NCBI GenBank assembly: GCA_041629655.1
Contig: JBFKMV010000223.1
Span: 1 to 6,910, forward strand
Direction of reading: 5' to 3'
DNA: 6,910 nucleotides
DNA from: JBFKMV01 sp041629655
GTDB lineage: Bacteria; Acidobacteriota; Polarisedimenticolia; Polarisedimenticolales; Polarisedimenticolaceae
Part shown: one piece after another, positions 1 to 5,342 of the stretch
How positions within the stretch are numbered: the stretch's first letter is position 1
Layout: the number at the start of each line of letters is the position of its first letter
The notes under the pieces: generated by a model
The model's input: the letters and a program-made list of their open reading frames with translations, nothing else
The model's database searches: none
What the model was told of the DNA's origin: nothing
Position numbers and translations under genes: made by a program

Positions 1-828
1 CGGCCGCAACCGGGGGCGGCGGCCCGGCCGGGCGGGCTCGTCCTCGCCGGCGCCGGGCACCGAGGCCAGCAGCCCGCGCGTGTAGGGATGTCCCGGCGAC
101 TCGAACAACGCGCCGACCGGGGCCTCCTCGACCAGCTTGCCGGCGTACATCACGCCCACGCGGTCGGCGTTCTCGGCCACGACGCCCATGTCGTGGGTGA
201 TCAGCAGCACCGTCAGCTCGAGCTCCGCGCGCAGGCTGCGCAACAAGGCCAGGATCTGCGCCTGGATCGTCACGTCGAGCGCCGTGGTCGGCTCGTCGGC
301 GATCAACAGCGCGGGAGAGCAGGACAGCGCGATGGCCAGCATCACGCGCTGCTTCATGCCGCCCGACAACTCGTGGGGATAGGACCGCGCCTGCCGCTCG
401 GGATCGGGCAACGCGACCTTGCGCAACAGGCGGACGGCCTCCTGGCCGGCCTCGCGCCGCGACATCCCGCGGTGGATCCGGAGCGACTCGGACACTTGCG
501 CGCCGACGCGCATCACCGGGTTGAGCGCCGCGGCGGCCTCCTGGAACACGAATCCGATCCGGGCGCCGCGGACCCGGCACATCTCGGCCTCGCTGAGCGC
601 CAGCAGGTCGCGGCCCTCGAAGCGCGCCTTGCCGCCCGTGATCCGGCCCGGCTCGACCAGCCGGACGACCGCCAGCGCCGTCGCGCTCTTCCCGCAGCCG
701 GACTCGCCGACCAGCGCGTAGGTCTCGCCACGCTCGAGGTGGAACGTCACGCCGTCCACCGCCCGGACCGGACCCGCGGGGCCGTCGAACCGAACGCGGA
801 GGTCCTCGATTTCCAACAGGTTGGCCAT
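1..828 (-). CDS. Peptide ABC transporter ATP-binding protein, DppD/OppD type (partial, C-terminus outside window)
   Basis: One of the two ATPase subunits that power di-/oligopeptide (or nickel/glycoside) import through an inner-membrane permease pair. The reading frame is open for 276 codons from an ATG at 828-826 to the window edge. Visible motifs are Walker A GESGCGKS (41-48), Q-loop Q96, signature LSGGMKQR (154-161), Walker B LLIADEP (174-180, catalytic E179), D-loop ALD (183-185) and switch H212. The HPYTRGLL stretch (247-254) begins the C-terminal oligopeptide-type extension that separates DppD/OppD proteins from other ABC ATPases. Family members usually run about 320-330 residues, so roughly 50 are missing. 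The usual FQEPM after the Q-loop reads FQEAA here, with no obvious consequence. Its partner ATPase (DppF-like) probably lies further left, but that is inference. The substrate cannot be told from the ATPase. The start fits the promoter just upstream; no Shine-Dalgarno is seen. Confidence 0.95.
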   Translation of the reverse strand, partial: MANLLEIEDLRVRFDGPAGPVRAVDGVTFHLERGETYALVGESGCGKSATALAVVRLVEPGRITGGKARFEGRDLLALSEAEMCRVRGARIGFVFQEAAAALNPVMRVGAQVSESLRIHRGMSRREAGQEAVRLLRKVALPDPERQARSYPHELSGGMKQRVMLAIALSCSPALLIADEPTTALDVTIQAQILALLRSLRAELELTVLLITHDMGVVAENADRVGVMYAGKLVEEAPVGALFESPGHPYTRGLLASVPGAGEDEPARPGRRPRLRP

Positions 829-839
829 GGCTTGGGCGC

Positions 840-848
840 ATTCTACCA
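840..848 (-). promoter_or_regulatory. Extended -10 promoter for the peptide transporter ATPase
   Basis: On the minus strand the sequence reads TGGTAGAAT, an extended -10 (TGn followed by TAGAAT, one mismatch to TATAAT). No convincing -35 box lies at 16-18 bp spacing, as is common for extended -10 promoters. Transcription would begin near 833, about 5 nt before the ATG, so the message would be almost leaderless. The site is predicted from sequence only. Confidence 0.5.
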
Positions 849-883
849 GCGCCGCCGACCCCGGACGGGACCGCTCGACTCCC

Positions 884-889
884 TATAAT
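884..889 (+). promoter_or_regulatory. Consensus -10 box for mtnA-tsaD, predicting a leaderless mRNA
   Basis: A perfect TATAAT lies 6 nt before the mtnA ATG at 896. With the usual 6-8 nt from -10 to +1, transcription would start at or within a base or two of that ATG, giving a leaderless transcript. There is no Shine-Dalgarno before the ATG, which agrees. No recognisable -35 hexamer is present at 16-18 bp. The box faces away from the minus-strand promoter about 40 bp to its left. Confidence 0.6.
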
Positions 890-895
890 GACCGC

Positions 896-1963
896 ATGTC
901 GTTTACCACCGTTCAGCTGACCGGCGACGCCGTCCGGATGCTCGACCAGCGGGTGCTCCCGGATCGGGAAACCTATCTCGACCTGCGGACCCCGGAGGAG
1001 GTCGCGGACGCCATCCGCGACATGGTCGTGCGGGGCGCTCCCGCGATCGGCATCTCGGCGGCGTTCGGCCTCGCGCTGGGCGCGCGCCAGGCGGCGGGCC
1101 TCCCGCCCGAGGCGTTCGACCGGCGGCTCGACGAGCTGGCGCAGCGGATGAAGCGGGCGCGGCCCACGGCGGTCAACCTGGCCTGGGCCGTGGACCGCAT
1201 CGCCGCGGTCGCGCGCGCGCTGCGCGGGCAGGGGGCGGACAACCACGCCGTCGCCGCCGCGGTCGCCGAGGACGCCCAGCGCATCCACGACGACGACCTC
1301 GCCTCGTGCCGCGCGATCGGGCGACTCGGGGCGGATCTGGTCCCCCGGACCGCGACGATCCTCACGCACTGCAACGCCGGCGGCCTCGCCACCGCGGGCT
1401 ACGGCACCGCGCTGGGCGTGGTGCGCGGCGCCGTGGAGACGGGCAAGCGGGTGCGCGTGCTGGCCGACGAGACGCGTCCGTTCCTGCAGGGCGCGCGGCT
1501 GACCGCCTGGGAGCTTTTGCGCGACGGGATCGAGACCGTGCTGATCACCGACAGCATGTCGGGCAGCCTGCTGCGACGCGGCGAGGTCGATCTCGTCGTG
1601 GTCGGCGCCGATCGCATCGCCGCCAACGGGGACGTCGCCAACAAGATCGGCACCTACGGCGTTGCGGTGCTGGCCAAGGAGAACGACGTCCCGTTCTACG
1701 TCGCGGCGCCGCTGTCCACGATCGACCTCGCCACCCCCGACGGCGACGCGATCCCGATCGAGGAGCGCGACCCGCGCGAGGTCACCGAGATCCACGGCTC
1801 GCGCGTGGCCCCGGAGGGGGTCGGCGTGCGCAACCCGGCGTTCGACGTCACGCCGGCGCGTTACGTCACCGCGATCGTCACCGAGCGCGGCATCGCCAGG
1901 CCGCCCTACGCCGAATCGCTGCGCCGGCTGTTCGAGGCCGACGCTCCGGAAACCGCGAGATGA
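896..1963 (+). CDS. mtnA: S-methyl-5-thioribose-1-phosphate isomerase
   Basis: Cytosolic enzyme that converts methylthioribose-1-phosphate to methylthioribulose-1-phosphate in the methionine salvage pathway, which recycles the methylthioadenosine left by polyamine and related synthesis. The protein has 355 residues, normal for MtnA, and belongs to the eIF2B-like fold family. Visible landmarks are MVVRGAPAIG (43-52), THCNAGGLATAGYGT with C159, and GADRIAANGDVANKIGTY with D239. C159 and D239 match the catalytic Cys/Asp pair known from the family (160/240 in Bacillus subtilis). The ATG at 896 was chosen because GDAVRMLDQR near the N-terminus fits family starts and a TATAAT lies just upstream. 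The frame stays open to a TTG at 821, but that would add 25 unconserved residues across the promoter. The stop overlaps the tsaD start (ATGA). No other salvage gene is present in the window. Confidence 0.96.
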   Translation: MSFTTVQLTGDAVRMLDQRVLPDRETYLDLRTPEEVADAIRDMVVRGAPAIGISAAFGLALGARQAAGLPPEAFDRRLDELAQRMKRARPTAVNLAWAVDRIAAVARALRGQGADNHAVAAAVAEDAQRIHDDDLASCRAIGRLGADLVPRTATILTHCNAGGLATAGYGTALGVVRGAVETGKRVRVLADETRPFLQGARLTAWELLRDGIETVLITDSMSGSLLRRGEVDLVVVGADRIAANGDVANKIGTYGVAVLAKENDVPFYVAAPLSTIDLATPDGDAIPIEERDPREVTEIHGSRVAPEGVGVRNPAFDVTPARYVTAIVTERGIARPPYAESLRRLFEADAPETAR

Positions 1964-2985
1964 CGCGCATCCTGGGCATCGAGACGTCCTGTGACGAGAC
2001 CGCCGCCGCAGTGGTCGAAGACCGCACGCGGGTCCTGTCGTCGATCGTCGCCTCGCAGGACGAGATCCACCGCAAGTACGGCGGCGTCGTGCCCGAGCTG
2101 GCCTCGCGGCGCCACATCGAGGCGATCGGGCCCGTCGTCACCGAGGCGCTGGCGCAGGCCGGTCTGACCCTCGACGACATCGACGCCGTCGCCGTGACCC
2201 AGGGTCCCGGCCTCGTCGGCTCGTTGCTCGTCGGCGTGTGCGCCGCGAAATCGATCGCCTGGCAACGTGGGCTTCCGCTGCTCGGGGTCAATCACCTGGA
2301 AGGGCACGTGCGGTCGGTGTTCATCGAACACCCCGCGATCGAGCTACCGGCGATCGCGCTGGTCGTCTCCGGCGGTCACACGCAGCTCTACCTGTGTCCT
2401 GCGGCCGGGATCTACCGCACGCTGGCCCGGACCCGCGACGACGCGGCCGGCGAGGCGTTCGACAAGGTGGCCAAGCTGCTCGGTCTGGGCTACCCCGGCG
2501 GACCCGTGATCGACCGGCTGGCCGAGGGTGCCGACGAGGCCGCGCACGACTTCCCGCTCGCCGTGATGAAGGACCGCTCGCTCGACTTCTCGTTCAGCGG
2601 GCTCAAGACGGCGGCGCGGCTCAAGACGCTCGAGCTCGGCCTCGATCACGGGGCCGCGGTCGGAGGCGCCGTCTCTCCGGCGGTGCGCAACCTGGTCGCC
2701 TCGTTCCAGAAGGCGGTGGTCACCCAGCTCGTCCAGCGCACGCTCCGCGCGTGCCGCGACGAGAACGTGCGGACGGTGCTGGTGACCGGCGGTGTGGCCT
2801 GCAACCGGCGCCTCCGCCGGGCCTTCGACGAGCTGGCCGGTGACGAGGGACTGTCGGTGTACTTCCCCTCGCCCCGCTACACCACCGACAACGCCGCGAT
2901 GATCGCCGCCGCCGGGTTCCTGCACCTCGAGGGCGGCCGAACGGCGGGGATCGACCTGAACGCCGTGCCAGGCCTCAAGCTCTGA
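1960..2985 (+). CDS. tsaD: tRNA N6-adenosine threonylcarbamoyltransferase TsaD
   Basis: Catalytic subunit of the universal t6A pathway. With TsaB and TsaE it transfers the threonylcarbamoyl group made by TsaC to A37 of tRNAs that read ANN codons. The product has 341 residues, full length for the Kae1/TsaD/Qri7 family. It opens with ILGIETSCDETAAAVV (4-19), the ASKHA nucleotide-binding start. It carries the metal-binding HLEGH pair (H112, H116), SGGHTQLYL, FSFSGLKTA, GGVACN and the C-terminal metal ligand in TTDNAAMIA (D310). The ATG overlaps the mtnA stop by 4 bp, so translation is probably coupled; only a weak CGGA at 1947-1950 could serve as a ribosome binding site. The stop codon lies 2 bp before the left inverted repeat of the insertion sequence, so the coding region is intact but anything once transcribed with it downstream is now separated. 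Confidence 0.97.
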   Translation: MTRILGIETSCDETAAAVVEDRTRVLSSIVASQDEIHRKYGGVVPELASRRHIEAIGPVVTEALAQAGLTLDDIDAVAVTQGPGLVGSLLVGVCAAKSIAWQRGLPLLGVNHLEGHVRSVFIEHPAIELPAIALVVSGGHTQLYLCPAAGIYRTLARTRDDAAGEAFDKVAKLLGLGYPGGPVIDRLAEGADEAAHDFPLAVMKDRSLDFSFSGLKTAARLKTLELGLDHGAAVGGAVSPAVRNLVASFQKAVVTQLVQRTLRACRDENVRTVLVTGGVACNRRLRRAFDELAGDEGLSVYFPSPRYTTDNAAMIAAAGFLHLEGGRTAGIDLNAVPGLKL

Positions 2986-2986
2986 C
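2980..2986 (+). repeat. Possible left target-site duplication of the insertion sequence
   Basis: CTCTGAC directly abuts the left inverted repeat. CTTTGAC at 4415-4421 directly abuts the right one, giving 6 of 7 matches in direct orientation. The position outside both repeat tips is what a target duplication requires, but the repeat is short and imperfect, so chance is not excluded. This copy includes the tsaD stop codon. Confidence 0.4.
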
Positions 2987-3012
2987 CCATGGTGGTGCGC
3001 AGACTGTTGCAG
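2987..3012 (+). repeat. Left terminal inverted repeat
   Basis: This 26-bp end pairs with 4389-4414 with 24 of 26 matches; the perfect core is GTGGTGCGCAGACTGT at 2992-3007. It begins 2 bp after the tsaD stop codon. Similarity stops cleanly on both sides, as expected for insertion sequence ends. Confidence 0.8.
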
Positions 3013-3149
3013 CCCTGTCTGTTCGGTGCTGGACCAGGGTACTGTCCGCCTGCGGCCGGGCACTGACCGGAAGCGGTCGGCTTTGGGGGGGTGAAGGCAG
3101 AGCTCTTCGGGCGAATCGACCTGGCACGGTTCTTTCTCGATGGCGAGTC
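3013..3149 (+). other. Left non-coding part of the insertion sequence
   Basis: This 137-bp stretch between the left inverted repeat and the transposase start has no clear promoter. It contains a small hairpin, GACCG-GAAG-CGGTC at 3065-3078, and a run of seven G at 3085-3091. From a GTG at 3091 a second frame reads KAELFGRIDLARFFLDGES with coding-like third positions, ending where the transposase frame takes over. It may be a leader, a frameshifted N-terminus or chance. Confidence 0.4.
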
Positions 3150-4295
3150 GTGTTCTGGCCCACCGAGCCCGTCGAGCGCATCCCACCAGGGTGCTTCGAG
3201 CCTAGTCACTGCCCGTGGGAGCCCTGTCGCTCTCACCACGAAGCCGCCGGTTTCCGTTTCGTCCGGCATGGAGTCTTCGTCCGTGCCCGTGACCGTCGGG
3301 CGGTGCCGAGGTTTCGGTGCCGGACTTGCGGCCGTACGTTCTCCCAGCAGACCTTCGCGTTCTCTTATTACCTGAAGCGCGCCGAGCTGGCGCGGCCCGT
3401 GGCCTGCGGCCTGCTGGCGGGATCGGCCCACCGGCAACTCGCACGGTCGCTGGGCTGCGCGCCCAGTACCGTGACGCGGCTGGCGGCCCGCCTCGGCCGT
3501 CACGCGTTGCTGCTGCTCACCCGCGGCCTCGGCCACCTGGACGGAATCGCGGAGCCGATCGTCTACGACGACTTCGAGTCCTTCTTCGTCTCCCAGAACC
3601 TGCCCTGCGGCTTCGGCACGCCGGTCGGCCAGCGCAGCTGGTTCGTGTACGGGCTCGACCACGCCGTCCACCGTCGCGCGGCTCCGCGCCGTCGCGGACG
3701 CAAGGCCCCGATGCACAAGGCCATCGAGCCCGAACGGGGTGCGTACACGCGCGCGTTCCGGCGCGTGATCGACCTGCTGATCTCGCGTCAGCACGGGACG
3801 TCGCCGGTGACCCTGGTGACCGACGATCACCCCGGGTATCGCGGGGGCTTGCGATCGCACCCGCAGCGCCATCGGGTCGAGCATCGAGTGTTCGCCAATC
3901 CGACGCAGCGCCCGTCTCCCGAAGCGCGCCGGCGCGATCGAGAGATGTTTGCGGTCGACCTGCTGCACTCGTTGATGCGCCACAGCCTGGCTCACCATCG
4001 GCGCGAGACGATTGCCTTCGGCCGCCGCCTCAACGCGTTGCTCGAGCGTGGCTTCTTGATGGCGGTCTGGCGCAACTGGATCAAGCTGCGCTCGGAGCGA
4101 CGGCCTAGCCCCGCGACCCCGGCAATGCGACTCGGACTGGCTCGAGAGCCCTGGAGTTGGACGCGCCTGCTCGCCCGACGGCTGTTCCCCTGGCGGCTCG
4201 ACGTGCCCGCGCACTGGATGAGCATCTACCGGCGCACGCTGATAACCCCCGAGATCGGCCTCAACACCCGGCATGACCGGGTTCACGCATTCTGA
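3150..4295 (+). CDS. Zinc-ribbon DDE transposase
   Basis: Predicted to bind the element's inverted repeats and catalyse its cutting and joining. The product has 381 residues from a GTG start. An N-terminal zinc ribbon is formed by C21-x4-C26 and C57-x2-C60 (CPWEPC ... FRCRTCGRTFS). A helix-turn-helix-like region follows (about 79-120, with QLARSLGCAPSTVTRLAARL). A DDE-type core follows, with candidate acidic residues D140 or D141 (VYDDFESF), D225 or D226 (VTDDHPGYRG) and E286 (HHRRETIAF). The C-terminus is very basic. The layout resembles IS1/IS1595-like transposases, but the family assignment is inference. No stop or frameshift interrupts the core. The start is uncertain: the frame is open further upstream, but 3150 is its first usual start codon back to the insertion sequence end, and no good ribosome binding site precedes it. 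The long open frame on the opposite strand (2877-4286) is a shadow. Confidence 0.82.
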   Translation: MFWPTEPVERIPPGCFEPSHCPWEPCRSHHEAAGFRFVRHGVFVRARDRRAVPRFRCRTCGRTFSQQTFAFSYYLKRAELARPVACGLLAGSAHRQLARSLGCAPSTVTRLAARLGRHALLLLTRGLGHLDGIAEPIVYDDFESFFVSQNLPCGFGTPVGQRSWFVYGLDHAVHRRAAPRRRGRKAPMHKAIEPERGAYTRAFRRVIDLLISRQHGTSPVTLVTDDHPGYRGGLRSHPQRHRVEHRVFANPTQRPSPEARRRDREMFAVDLLHSLMRHSLAHHRRETIAFGRRLNALLERGFLMAVWRNWIKLRSERRPSPATPAMRLGLAREPWSWTRLLARRLFPWRLDVPAHWMSIYRRTLITPEIGLNTRHDRVHAF

Positions 4296-4320
4296 GGCCC
4301 CGGGATAGATCCCCCCTCAG
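4292..4320 (+). terminator. Hairpin at the transposase stop codon, possible terminator
   Basis: CTGAGG at 4292-4297 pairs with CCTCAG at 4315-4320. Inside, GGGA and TCCC can pair around a TAGA loop, separated from the outer stem by C-rich bulges. The stem includes the transposase TGA. No T tract follows, so intrinsic termination is doubtful; it could instead limit read-through toward fabI or stabilise the mRNA end. Confidence 0.3.
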
Positions 4321-4409
4321 GCTCTTTCCAACGTCGCGGGCCATTTCATCCGTCCGTCGCCGTACGACTCCCGGTACTGGGCCTTGAGCTGCCACAGTCT
4401 GCGCACCAC
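4317..4409 (-). CDS. Possible 30-residue ORF in the right end of the insertion sequence (hypothetical)
   Basis: On the minus strand a frame runs from tandem GTG codons inside the right inverted repeat to a TGA at 4319-4317. It encodes 30 residues containing RRLWQLKAQYRESYGDGR and ending in ATLERA. Third codon positions are mostly G or C, as in real genes here. The frame is open further upstream to a TAG near 4443, so a longer product, or the tail of a lost gene, is possible. No ribosome binding site is clear and I do not recognise the peptide. It could be a gene fragment captured by the element or a chance frame created by the repeat. Confidence 0.25.
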   Translation of the reverse strand: MVRRLWQLKAQYRESYGDGRMKWPATLERA

Positions 4410-4414
4410 GATGG
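4389..4414 (-). repeat. Right terminal inverted repeat
   Basis: Reverse complement of the left end at 2987-3012 with mismatches at two positions. It marks the right boundary of the insertion sequence. The bases immediately outside, CTTTGAC, resemble those outside the left end and overlap the putative -35 box of fabI. Confidence 0.8.
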
Positions 4415-4421
4415 CTTTGAC
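4415..4421 (+). repeat. Possible right target-site duplication
   Basis: CTTTGAC abuts the right inverted repeat and differs by one base from CTCTGAC at 2980-2986. Its last five bases are also part of the putative fabI -35 hexamer. Confidence 0.4.
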
Positions 4422-4445
4422 TTGACCGGGTCGTTGCGTTATCTA
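4417..4445 (+). promoter_or_regulatory. fabI: Putative fabI promoter at the insertion sequence edge
   Basis: TTGACT at 4417-4422 (5 of 6 to TTGACA) is followed after 17 bp by a weak -10, TATCTA at 4440-4445. A second choice is TTGACC at 4422-4427 with TATCCC at 4444-4449. The region is the most AT-rich patch nearby. Either choice would start transcription just before the fabI ribosome binding site. The -35 lies 2 bp outside the insertion sequence, so the insertion either spared or helped form it. Confidence 0.4.
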
Positions 4446-4452
4446 TCCCGTC

Positions 4453-4457
4453 GGAGG
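4453..4457 (+). promoter_or_regulatory. Ribosome binding site fixing the TTG start of fabI
   Basis: GGAGG lies 5 nt before the TTG at 4463. No ATG or GTG in the right frame gives a complete FabI N-terminus, so this site decides for the TTG start. Confidence 0.75.
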
Positions 4458-4462
4458 CGACC

Positions 4463-5239
4463 TTGCGCACGATCGACCTGAGCGGAAAGACGGCGCTGGT
4501 GCTCGGCGTGGCCAACCAACGCTCGCTGGCTTGGGCGATCGCCGAGGCGCTGGGCGACGCCGGCTGCCGGCTGGCCTTCACCTACCAGGGCGAGCGGCTG
4601 CACAAGAACGTCAACCAGCTCGCCGAGAAGTTCCCCGACGCGCTGATCATGCCCTGCGACGTCACCAGCACCGAGCAGATCGACGGCGTGTTTGCCGAGA
4701 TCGAGCGCGAGTACGGCCGGCTGGACACGATGGTGCACTCGATCGCGTTCGCCCGTCGCGAGGACCTCGAGGGCACGTTCCGCAAGACCTCGCGGGACGG
4801 TTGGCGCGTCGCGCTGGAGATCAGCGCCTATTCGTTGATCGCGCTGGCCAAGCGCGCGGTGCCGCTGATGGAGAAGGAAGGCGGCAGCATCGTCGCGCTC
4901 AGCTTCATCGCCAGCCAGCGGGTGTTCCCCAACTACAACGTGATGGGCAGCGCCAAGGCGGCGCTGGAGCACGCCGTGCGACAGCTGGCGTACGAGCTGG
5001 GGCCGCTGAACATCCGCGTCAACACGATCTCGGCCGGGCCGGTGCCGACGCTGTCGGCGCGCGGCATCTCGGGCTTCACCGGGATGATCAGCCACCATCG
5101 CGAGCACTCGCCGTTGCAGCGCGGCATCGAGCCCCGCGAGGTCGGCGATGCGGCGTTGTTCCTGTGCAGCCCGATGGCGTCGGGAATCACCGGCGAGACG
5201 CTGTACGTCGACGCCGGCTATCACATCATGGGCGTCTAG
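4463..5239 (+). CDS. fabI: Enoyl-[acyl-carrier-protein] reductase (NADH), FabI
   Basis: Catalyses the last step of each fatty acid elongation round, reducing trans-2-enoyl-ACP with NAD(P)H in the cytosol; the target of triclosan-type inhibitors. The protein has 258 residues, typical length, and the FabI-type short-chain dehydrogenase fold. Visible signs are LVLGVANQRSLAWAIA (12-27), the FabI form of the nucleotide-binding loop, and the catalytic Y158-x6-K165 in PNYNVMGSAK. The substrate-binding loop SAGPVPTLSARGISGF and the C-terminal SGITGETLYVDAGYHIMG follow. The second active-site tyrosine of Escherichia coli FabI (Y146) is F148 here, as in mycobacterial InhA. Start TTG at 4463, supported by GGAGG. 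It lies just downstream of the insertion sequence and is probably transcribed with the racemase gene 101 bp later, as no promoter is visible between them. Confidence 0.95.
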   Translation: MRTIDLSGKTALVLGVANQRSLAWAIAEALGDAGCRLAFTYQGERLHKNVNQLAEKFPDALIMPCDVTSTEQIDGVFAEIEREYGRLDTMVHSIAFARREDLEGTFRKTSRDGWRVALEISAYSLIALAKRAVPLMEKEGGSIVALSFIASQRVFPNYNVMGSAKAALEHAVRQLAYELGPLNIRVNTISAGPVPTLSARGISGFTGMISHHREHSPLQRGIEPREVGDAALFLCSPMASGITGETLYVDAGYHIMGV

Positions 5240-5342
5240 CTCCCGGACCGTCGAGCACCTCGCGGATCTTGCGTGCCAGCGCCCGCGGCGTGAACGGCTG
5301 CTCGGCAAAGCTCAGCTCGCTGCTGATCGAGGGGACCGGCAT
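5226..5342 (-). pseudogene. Remnant of a receiver-domain C-terminus (response regulator or hybrid histidine kinase)
   Basis: The minus strand between fabI and the racemase gene encodes 38 residues from an ATG at 5342-5340 to a TGA at 5228-5226. Residues 10-33, from LSFAEQPFTPRALARKIR through EVLDGPG, look like the last strand and helix of a CheY-like receiver domain, whose usual form is FLxKPFTPxxLxxKVRExLD. The conserved lysine of that motif is Q15 here, and no phospho-acceptor Asp or earlier receiver motifs exist, because the upstream side is the racemase gene. Third codon positions are almost all G or C in this frame. I read it as the fossil of a displaced signalling gene. It might instead be a chance frame or, less likely, a small expressed peptide. 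Its ends overlap fabI and the racemase start. Confidence 0.4.

Larger units (their letters stand above)
2987..4414 (+). mobile_element. Complete insertion sequence (about 1.43 kb) with one transposase gene
   Basis: The element is bounded by 26-bp inverted repeats that match at 24 of 26 positions and begin CCAT on each inward-reading strand. Between them lies a single intact DDE transposase gene on the plus strand. A possible 7-bp direct repeat lies just outside the tips. The element separates tsaD from fabI without breaking either gene. The two mismatches between the ends and the imperfect direct repeat suggest an old insertion. The transposase resembles the broad IS1/IS1595-like group (N-terminal zinc ribbon plus DDE), but I cannot assign a named family by eye. 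Confidence 0.75.

Noticed and set aside
88..888. Plus-strand open frame of 266 codons opposite the ABC transporter gene
   Set aside because: Antisense shadow in GC-rich DNA: rich in Arg, Gln, His and Asp with no motif, while the minus strand has every ABC ATPase motif in order.
1306..1959. Long upstream extension of the tsaD frame through mtnA
   Set aside because: The TsaD family starts at MTRILGIETSCDE (ATG 1960); the upstream translation is a shadow of mtnA and would not be conserved.
3065..3080. Hairpin GACCG-GAAG-CGGTC as a tsaD terminator
   Set aside because: Short stem with no T tract, located inside the insertion sequence; not convincing as an intrinsic terminator of tsaD.
2877..4286. 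Minus-strand open frame of 469 codons opposite tsaD and the transposase gene
   Set aside because: It crosses the insertion sequence boundary, has low-complexity composition and no domain, and the plus strand explains both parts.
4439..5308. Minus-strand open frame of 289 codons opposite fabI
   Set aside because: Mirror of the fabI codon pattern, with repeated Arg/Gln/Asp/His composition typical of antisense frames at high GC; FabI motifs are clear on the plus strand.
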